A DNA stretch of 16,373 nucleotides from contig DATHUV010000157.1 in the NCBI GenBank assembly GCA_035461905.1, positions 1 to 16,373 of the forward strand, written 5' to 3'. Position numbers and translations under genes: made by a program. The DNA comes from SZUA-442 sp035461905. GTDB lineage: Bacteria; Actinomycetota; Acidimicrobiia; Spongiisociales; UBA5794. Shown piece by piece: positions 14,386 through 16,373 of the stretch. Each line of letters begins with the position of its first letter. Within the stretch, counting starts at the first letter, position 1. Under the pieces are notes generated by a model. It made no database searches and had not been told where the DNA came from. It worked only from the letters and a program-made list of their open reading frames with translations.

Positions 14386-15168
14386 ATGCTCGATGACCAA
14401 GTGATCGTCGTCACCGGCTCGACCGGGATCGCTGCAGCGTGTGCACGGCGCCTCGGATCCAGGGGGGCGACCGTGTTCACGATCTCCCTGACGGACGCCG
14501 ACTGCGAACGCCTTCATCGCGAGATGGATGACCTCGGCTTCGTTCACGGGTGGGCGTCAGCTGACCTGCGTGACGAGGCCGCAACGGTGAGTGCGTTTAC
14601 GGCATGCCTCGAGCACTTCGGCCGGATCGACGGCCTCGTGTGCGTCGCCGGCGGAAGCGGGCGAGCGTTCGGCGACGGCACGATCGACACGATCACCCTC
14701 GATGCATGGACAGCGACGCTCGACCTCAACCTCACGACGACGTTCCTTTCGGTTCGTGAGACCGTCAGGCACATGCTCGCGCGCGAAGGAGGCGGCTCGA
14801 TCGTGATCGTGTCGAGCGTGCTCGCCGAGCATCCGTCCCCCGCACGTTTTGGGACCCACGCGTACGCAGTCGCCAAGGGGGGTCAGGTCACCCTGGTTCG
14901 CACCACGGCCGCCGCGTATGCCTCGCGCGGCATTCGTGTGAACGCCGTCGCCCCTTCGGTGGTCCGTACCCCCATGTCCGAGAGAGCCCAAGCGGATGCG
15001 GAGCTCGTCCGATACGTGGAGGCGAGACAACCCCTCGCTCACGGTTTCCTCGATCCTGACACGGTCGCCGCTGCGGTGGCATTCCTCGTGTCCGATGACG
15101 CCGCAGCCGTGACCGGGCAGGTCCTCACTGTCGACGGCGGCTGGAGCGTGACCGAGGTCGAGTCGTGA
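14386..15168 (+). CDS. SDR-family oxidoreductase, probable sugar 1-dehydrogenase
   Basis: A 260 aa classical short-chain dehydrogenase. The frame also offers GTG 14371 and ATG 14377, but ATG 14386 has GTGAGG nine bases upstream and puts the first beta strand at the usual place. The cofactor loop is VVTGSTGIAAACA (residues 8-20), with Ala where GxG-type members usually have the third Gly. Catalytic residues are Asn in LDLNLTTTF, Ser144 (VIVSS), and Tyr160/Lys164 (YAVAK). RGIRVNAVAPSVVRTPM and GQVLTVDGGWS complete the family pattern. Divergence from a lactonase and coupling (GTGA overlap) to a KDPG-type aldolase suggest NAD(P)-dependent oxidation of a sugar to a lactone, or of a keto-acid intermediate. 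The substrate is not decided by sequence. Confidence 0.88.
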   Translation: MLDDQVIVVTGSTGIAAACARRLGSRGATVFTISLTDADCERLHREMDDLGFVHGWASADLRDEAATVSAFTACLEHFGRIDGLVCVAGGSGRAFGDGTIDTITLDAWTATLDLNLTTTFLSVRETVRHMLAREGGGSIVIVSSVLAEHPSPARFGTHAYAVAKGGQVTLVRTTAAAYASRGIRVNAVAPSVVRTPMSERAQADAELVRYVEARQPLAHGFLDPDTVAAAVAFLVSDDAAAVTGQVLTVDGGWSVTEVES

Positions 15169-15779
15169 ACCGGATACCCCTTCCCGATGAGATCACGGCG
15201 ACGAAGGTGATCGCCATTGCTCGACGGGTCCCCACGGAGCGATTGATCGCTGTTGCGAGACTCCTCTCGAACGCGGGCCTCACCGTCCTCGAGATCACCC
15301 TCGACGCCGAGGACGCGTTCTCCTCCATCGAGCGCCTCGCACCCGGCCCGATGCAGGTGGGCGCCGGTACCGTTCGCACGCCGGCGGATGTGGCCCGAGC
15401 GCGTGATGCAGGTGCTCGATTCATCGTGTCCCCTCACACGAGCGCAGCCGTGATCGACGCGGCAACCGAACATGGGCTCCCCGTGATGGCAGGAGCGATG
15501 ACACCCACCGAAGCGGTCGCTGCTTGGGATCTGGGGGTCAGCGCCGTGAAACTGTTCCCCGCCTCGGTCGGCGGTCCGGAATTCCTTCGGAGCCTCACCG
15601 GTCCCCTCGGCGACATCGCGTTCATACCGACGGGAGGAGTCGACGCCTCCAATGCGCGCTCCTACCTCGCAGCGGGCGCAGTCGCCGTCGGAGTCGGGGG
15701 ATGGCTGACCGGTCTCGAGGATCTCGACGAGACTCGTGCACGCGCAATTGCACTCGCCGGGGTCAATCGTCGGGGTTGA
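15165..15779 (+). CDS. KDPG/KHG-family class I aldolase (Eda/DgoA-like)
   Basis: Cleaves a 2-keto-3-deoxy (phospho)sugar acid to pyruvate and an aldehyde. The 204 aa chain is the usual family length and starts at GTG 15165, overlapping the SDR stop. Catalytic Glu43 (VLEITLDAED) and Schiff-base Lys129 (SAVKLFPAS) are intact, with GAGTV, IVSPHTS, MAGAMTPTEA and FIPTGGVD in order. The position of E. coli Eda Arg49 is Asp47 here (EITLDAE versus EVTLRTE), and Eda's P-G-V before MTPTE reads A-G-A. KDPGal aldolase DgoA also lacks that Arg, so the substrate may be other than KDPG. It shares an operon with the SDR and overlaps the convergent ROK gene by 17 bp. Confidence 0.9.
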   Translation: MNRIPLPDEITATKVIAIARRVPTERLIAVARLLSNAGLTVLEITLDAEDAFSSIERLAPGPMQVGAGTVRTPADVARARDAGARFIVSPHTSAAVIDAATEHGLPVMAGAMTPTEAVAAWDLGVSAVKLFPASVGGPEFLRSLTGPLGDIAFIPTGGVDASNARSYLAAGAVAVGVGGWLTGLEDLDETRARAIALAGVNRRG

Positions 15780-16373
15780 CGAGCTCCTCGCGGCGCATTG
15801 CGGCGCTTGGAACCTCGCCGGCGAGGAATCTGCGGTCCCTCGTGGGTGACTCGACGGCTGCGAGAGCAGCCCCGACAGCGCCGGCTGTCGATCCGAGGGT
15901 TGCGCCGACCACCTCGATGAGGTCCCTCGGCACGAGCGTGACGCGGTCACGGACGGCCCTGCCGATCGCCTCGATGAGTGTCGCCCCCGTCGCGGCGCCA
16001 CCTCCGATCACGACCCGCTCGGGCCCGACCATGGTGACGACGTTTGCTATCCCGATTCCGAGGTATCGGATCGCCGAGTCGAGCGCGGCGGTCGCATCGG
16101 GGTCACCACGTTCGGATGCGGCGAGTACCTCCTCGAAGCTCTCGAATCCTGCGCGGCTGGCGATCATGGGCGGACGGGTGAGTGCTTCCATGCACCCGGG
16201 GTTCCCACATCCACACACAGGCCCTTTCGGCTCGAGCGTCTGATGGCCGACCTCGCCTGCGATCCCGAACGCCCCGAAGTGGAGTTGCCCGTTGATGAAG
16301 AGGCCTCCACCGACGCCGGTGCCGAGGGTGATGCATGCAACCGTGGAGCATCCGGCCCCGGCGCCGACCGTGG
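15763..16373 (-). CDS. ROK-family sugar kinase (glucokinase-like), C-terminal part, 5' end outside window
   Basis: The frame stays open to the right edge, so the N-terminus is missing; the GTG at 16218 is an internal Val codon. Reading inward from the edge: a TLGTGVGGGLFING phosphate-binding loop, then GAFGIAGEVGH with the ROK substrate Glu-x-x-His. Next comes VCGCGNPGCMEAL, the Cys-rich zinc motif that with the His defines ROK kinases. The C-terminal helix region has ANVVTMVGPERVVIGGG, the second family signature. It is expected to phosphorylate glucose or a related hexose. The strong zinc motif argues for a kinase, and no helix-turn-helix can be judged because the start is missing. It converges on the aldolase, overlapping it by 17 bp. 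Confidence 0.9.
   Translation of the reverse strand, partial: TVGAGAGCSTVACITLGTGVGGGLFINGQLHFGAFGIAGEVGHQTLEPKGPVCGCGNPGCMEALTRPPMIASRAGFESFEEVLAASERGDPDATAALDSAIRYLGIGIANVVTMVGPERVVIGGGAATGATLIEAIGRAVRDRVTLVPRDLIEVVGATLGSTAGAVGAALAAVESPTRDRRFLAGEVPSAAMRREELVNPDD

Noticed and set aside
14317..14547. N-terminal extension of the SMP-30 lactonase
   Set aside because: It would overlap the SDR gene, and the family N-terminus begins at the TTG with a GGAGGG ribosome-binding site.

Overview
The window is dense, high-GC DNA (judged by eye, not computed) with about 15 genes and very little spacer. GTG and TTG starts, 1-5 bp junctions, a lipoprotein-type zinc-binding protein and an AztABC-type zinc transporter all fit a free-living or uncultured Actinomycetota. 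An Acidimicrobiia-like lineage is my guess, because haloperoxidase and ASPIC/UnbV genes are common in such genomes. No RNA genes, insertion sequences, integrases, CRISPR arrays or phage genes were seen.

Region 1 (1-3564, + strand) is a tightly packed three-gene cassette. It holds the C-terminal half of a vanadium-haloperoxidase/PAP2-type enzyme, a membrane-anchored FG-GAP plus ASPIC/UnbV protein (CRTAC1-like), and an M24 (creatinase/aminopeptidase-fold) protein that has lost several metal ligands. I know of no described system with this combination. It is the part most likely to be undescribed.

Region 2 (3582-6557) is a divergent xylA/xylB pair for D-xylose: xylose isomerase and xylulokinase, with a 153 bp shared control region.

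Region 3 (6591-9885) is a zinc uptake locus. A Fur-family regulator (probably Zur) and the ATPase AztA are on the - strand. They diverge from the zinc-binding lipoprotein AztC and the permease AztB on the + strand. A near-perfect 19 bp Fur-family box lies in the AT-rich gap between them.

Region 4 (9977-13423, + strand) is a coupled operon. It encodes (methyl)malonate-semialdehyde dehydrogenase, an IolC-like kinase and a LacD-like class I aldolase. Together these can carry out the last three steps of myo-inositol catabolism: kinase, aldolase, then acyl-CoA formation. The LacD-like protein would stand in for IolJ. A palindromic CTAG-centred operator candidate precedes it.

Region 5 (13417-16373) has an SMP-30 lactonase (- strand) diverging from an SDR dehydrogenase and a KDPG-type aldolase (+ strand). 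A ROK-family sugar kinase converges on them and runs off the right edge. Dehydrogenase, lactonase and keto-acid aldolase suggest an oxidative sugar-acid pathway whose dehydratase is not in view. Overall, regions 2, 4 and 5 form a sugar/polyol catabolic cluster interrupted by a zinc locus. All five CTAG tetranucleotides in the window fall in the short gene-free gaps.
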